A DNA stretch of 64,000 bases from Halobacteriovoraceae bacterium. Its GTDB lineage: Bacteria > Bdellovibrionota > Bacteriovoracia > Bacteriovoracales > Bacteriovoracaceae. Under the pieces are notes generated by a model. That model made no database searches. It was not told the DNA's origin and saw only the letters and a list, made by a program, of their open reading frames with translations. Where the stretch lies: positions 620,001 to 684,000 of the forward strand of contig JACKAJ010000015.1 in the NCBI GenBank assembly GCA_020635135.1, given 5' to 3'. How positions within the stretch are numbered: position 1 is the stretch's first letter; each line of letters starts with the position of its first letter. Made by a program: the position numbers and the translations under genes. Below, piece by piece: positions 61,840-64,000 of this stretch.

Positions 61840-63224
61840 TGGTAAAGTGAAGGAGGATTTTTTCCATAATCAGCGATAATTTCACCTTGGCATGAAAAAG
61901 CTGTGGCCTCCACAACCTTCACATCAAGCCAGTGCCACATCAAATTTTCAGGAGATTCAAAGTGAACTATTCTCCAACAATTTGTTCTCCCTTTCCATTT
62001 AGTCACACCTTTCATAGCGTTGCTTCCTTCAACTAAAACGCGAAAAACTTTTCCTTCCATTTGCTTTCGCAATTTCTCTTGAATGCTCACTTGATGGGCT
62101 TGAATTTCTCGCAATCTTCGACCGCGAATGTCTTTGGTCAAAATATCATCCATCCGGGCCGCTTTAGTTCCGCGCCGGACAGAGAAAGCATAAGAATAGA
62201 TAAAATCAAACTGGGCCTTTTCAAGGAGTTCTAAGGTTTCTCGGTGTTCCGCTTCTGTTTCATTGGGAAACCCTGCGATGATATCTGAAGAAATCACAAT
62301 ATTGGGATTTGATTTTCTCAACTTTTCAAGAAGACCCAAGTAATGTTCAACGGTGTATTGTCTCAACATTCTCTGAAGAACAGTATTGGATCCCGATTGA
62401 ACGGGAAGATGCAAATGGTTCGATAGCTTCTTAGCACTCCCATGGATAGCAATTAGCTCATCCGAGACATCATAGGGATGGCTCGTGGTATAGCGAATTA
62501 GCTCAAGCCCACTTATGTCATCAAGGGCTGAAATCAGCTGGGCGAGGTTTTCTGAATTCTCTTTTCCAAAAGAGTTCACATTTTGGCCAAGCAATGTGAT
62601 TTCCTGAATTCCTTGGTAATCCACCAATTTTCTCACGTCATCAACAATTTCTTTAATTTTTCTGGATTTTTCGCGGCCACGCGTGAAAGGCACAATACAA
62701 TAAGAACAAAATTTATCGCAACCTTTAATGATATTCACAAAAGCTTGAGGAGTTCCATGAGTAATCTGAGTTTCAATTGAATAGTCACTGGTCTTATCCC
62801 AAGTATTCACACTAAACTTGTCTTCACCAGAATAACTTCGATAGACGAACTCCCCGACGCTATCAATAACATCGGTACCAAAAGCAAAGTCTAATTGCTT
62901 ATATTTTTTTATCATTTCTTTGCCTTCTGTTTGGGCCATGCACCCACAAACGGCAATTTTTTTTTCTTTATTTTCTTTCTTAAGTTTTTTTGTTTCACCT
63001 AAATGGCTATAAAATTTTTGATTGGCGAGGTCTCGCACTGAACACGTGTTAAAGATCAAAAGATCGGCATCATCTTGTTCTTCAGTTTTAGTAAAATTAA
63101 GTTTCGACAGCTGGCCATAAATTCGCTCGCTGTCGTGGTAATTCATCTGACAGCCGTAGGTCTTAATCCACACCTTGCGGGGAGGAAAGCTTATGTCGCC
63201 AAGCACAATGTCCTTGTTTTCCAT
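61836..63224 (-). CDS. miaB: tRNA-2-methylthio-N6-dimethylallyladenosine synthase MiaB
   Basis: A 462-residue radical-SAM methylthiotransferase that converts i6A37 to ms2i6A37 in tRNAs. It has the N-terminal UPF0004 cysteines (KTYGCQMN, NTCSVRD, CGCMAQ), the radical-SAM CxxxCxxC in GCDKFCSYCIVPFTRGRE, and a C-terminal TRAM-like domain (MEGKVFRVLVEG onward). ATG 63224 is preferred to a TTG two codons upstream. Confidence 0.95.
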   Translation of the reverse strand: MENKDIVLGDISFPPRKVWIKTYGCQMNYHDSERIYGQLSKLNFTKTEEQDDADLLIFNTCSVRDLANQKFYSHLGETKKLKKENKEKKIAVCGCMAQTEGKEMIKKYKQLDFAFGTDVIDSVGEFVYRSYSGEDKFSVNTWDKTSDYSIETQITHGTPQAFVNIIKGCDKFCSYCIVPFTRGREKSRKIKEIVDDVRKLVDYQGIQEITLLGQNVNSFGKENSENLAQLISALDDISGLELIRYTTSHPYDVSDELIAIHGSAKKLSNHLHLPVQSGSNTVLQRMLRQYTVEHYLGLLEKLRKSNPNIVISSDIIAGFPNETEAEHRETLELLEKAQFDFIYSYAFSVRRGTKAARMDDILTKDIRGRRLREIQAHQVSIQEKLRKQMEGKVFRVLVEGSNAMKGVTKWKGRTNCWRIVHFESPENLMWHWLDVKVVEATAFSCQGEIIADYGKNPPSLYQ

Positions 63225-63273
63225 ACCCAACTTCTTAGCATAAAAGTCTATGGGCGACTAGGATATCTAGAGG

Positions 63274-64000
63274 CTAGCTAGCCTTTTTCATGGCCGCAAG
63301 TTTTTGATAGAGCTGGCGATCAAATTCCTCTGCGATTTCGGTGGGTTCGAGAATTTCAAACTCACAGCACTTCCAGAGATCTTCCAGCCAATGGTAAAGC
63401 GAATCCCCTGACTCAACATAGGCTGACCAAATATAATCCCCTCGTGGGCTTTTGATCAAACAGGCATTTCGAAAATAGAGATACTTGGGTTCAAAGTTGA
63501 TTTCATTTTCAGGCTTGGTTATTTTCAAAACAAGTCTTTGTTCATTGTCGCTGACAATCCGAATTCCATCGAGAAAATTTTGAACTTCCATATAAGTGAA
63601 ATGAGGAGATTTTTTTTCCTCTATCTTTTTAACTTTTTGGATATCTTCAATAGGGACAGTAAAAAGAGTCTTATCGGAGATGTCCTCGCCAATTAAGCTC
63701 ATTTTGTCGTGAATAAAAACTAAATGATAAGGATAAGTAAAAAAGTTTTTGTCTTGGTTTTTGAGCTTTATTCTTAAAGGATTTTTCTCTAAAATATGCT
63801 GCTCAATTTCTGTTACTTTTTCTGTTTTATCACCTAAGGCCATAGAAGAGCTCAGAACTTCAAAAGCTTCAAAAAAATCGTGTTCGACCATATCCCTCTC
63901 ACAGCGACTTAAAAAATCAGAGAGATACTGGTTATAAGGAGCCAGGTTGTATTCCATGAGAAAAGGAAAATGAACCTGAAAGGTCATCCATTCCAGCAGC
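63274..64000 (-). CDS. WYL-domain transcriptional regulator (N-terminus beyond window)
   Basis: At least 241 residues, open to the right edge, so the start and probable HTH lie outside. The visible part contains a WYL-type ligand domain (FFTYPYHLVFIHDKMSLIGEDIS, then LFTVPIEDIQKVKKIEE) and a C-terminal segment (SLYHWLEDLWKCCEFEILEP) typical of such regulators. WYL proteins sense nucleotides or nucleic acids and control stress or defence genes. It is followed by miaB 49 bases on. Confidence 0.7.
   Translation of the reverse strand, partial: LLEWMTFQVHFPFLMEYNLAPYNQYLSDFLSRCERDMVEHDFFEAFEVLSSSMALGDKTEKVTEIEQHILEKNPLRIKLKNQDKNFFTYPYHLVFIHDKMSLIGEDISDKTLFTVPIEDIQKVKKIEEKKSPHFTYMEVQNFLDGIRIVSDNEQRLVLKITKPENEINFEPKYLYFRNACLIKSPRGDYIWSAYVESGDSLYHWLEDLWKCCEFEILEPTEIAEEFDRQLYQKLAAMKKAS

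Noticed and set aside
63271..63284. Palindrome AGGCTAGCTAGCCT followed by a T run on the plus strand, terminator-like
   Set aside because: It lies in the coding end of the minus-strand WYL gene, and the T run is on the wrong side for that transcript; no plus-strand gene needs it.

Overview
The window is AT-rich DNA from a Gram-negative bacterium. It is dense with lipoproteins, secreted proteases and outer-membrane proteins, carries a complete Na+-translocating NADH:quinone reductase, and includes WYL-type and PilZ/cyclase regulators. No marker gene fixes the taxon. The protein style (short lysine-rich signal peptides, many L-x-x-C lipoboxes, secreted M3, M14, S9 and metzincin peptidases, and NQR with a Na+/glucose symporter) best fits a Bacteriovoracia/Bdellovibrionota-like, probably marine, organism. 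That placement is inference. I saw no rRNA, tRNA, CRISPR array, insertion sequence or plasmid/phage backbone. One phage-type ORF6N gene is present.

Layout. 0-4 kb: DUF2797 and an S9 peptidase on the minus strand, then yidD and a Gfo/Idh/MocA oxidoreductase on the plus strand. 4-8.2 kb: a glucose cassette, with an exported GH15 glucoamylase divergent from an SGLT-type Na+/glucose symporter that is overlapped by an ROK glucokinase. 8.3-11.5 kb: a metzincin lipoprotein, an unknown membrane-anchored protein, a low-molecular-weight phosphatase coupled to nqrM, and a small secreted protein. 11.5-20.5 kb: one minus-strand operon nqrABCDEF-apbE-M3 peptidase. 20.6-25.6 kb: an unknown protein, a DnaQ-DinG helicase, the bolA-grxD iron-sulfur pair, and a heme-oxygenase-like (HDO-type) protein. 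25.5-29.1 kb: a very large signalling fusion (two PilZ-like domains, a FeeM/LuxI-like acyltransferase, a 4VR-like domain, two membrane segments, GAF and a class III cyclase) whose 3' end overlaps the HDO gene. 29.3-37.7 kb: exported proteins (M14 carboxypeptidase, di-heme cytochrome c, lipoproteins, outer-membrane proteins), a PhoH2 ATPase and an untracked 56-residue protein. 37.8-38.1 kb: a nested palindromic repeat block. 38.1-40.4 kb: an aminotransferase, rsmD and an acidic protein.

41.66-48.72 kb is the most notable region. Eight tightly overlapping plus-strand genes encode a FeeM-like acyltransferase, two membrane fatty-acid desaturase-type enzymes, an HDO-type diiron protein, a left-handed beta-helix acyltransferase, a ferritin-like diiron oxygenase, an exported phospholipase-D-like protein and an FkbM methyltransferase. 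It reads as an undescribed pathway for an oxidised and desaturated acyl product or lipid. Because the large cyclase fusion also joins an acyltransferase domain to an HDO gene, the two loci may belong to one acyl-signal system (inference).

48.7-58.6 kb: dtd, a ChaN-domain protein, a degenerate N6-methyltransferase-like protein, a degenerate histidine-kinase-like sensor, a TonB-like protein, a possible divergent sigma factor, a lipoprotein and a small membrane protein next to a repeat element. 58.9-64 kb: an ORF6N gene, then a minus-strand operon miaB-DUF454-PF10023 peptidase-gshB, with a WYL regulator cut by the window edge.

The likely physiological thread is Na+ energetics. Na+-NQR, with ApbE and NqrM for maturation, exports Na+, and the SGLT-type symporter can spend that gradient to import glucose released by the glucoamylase.
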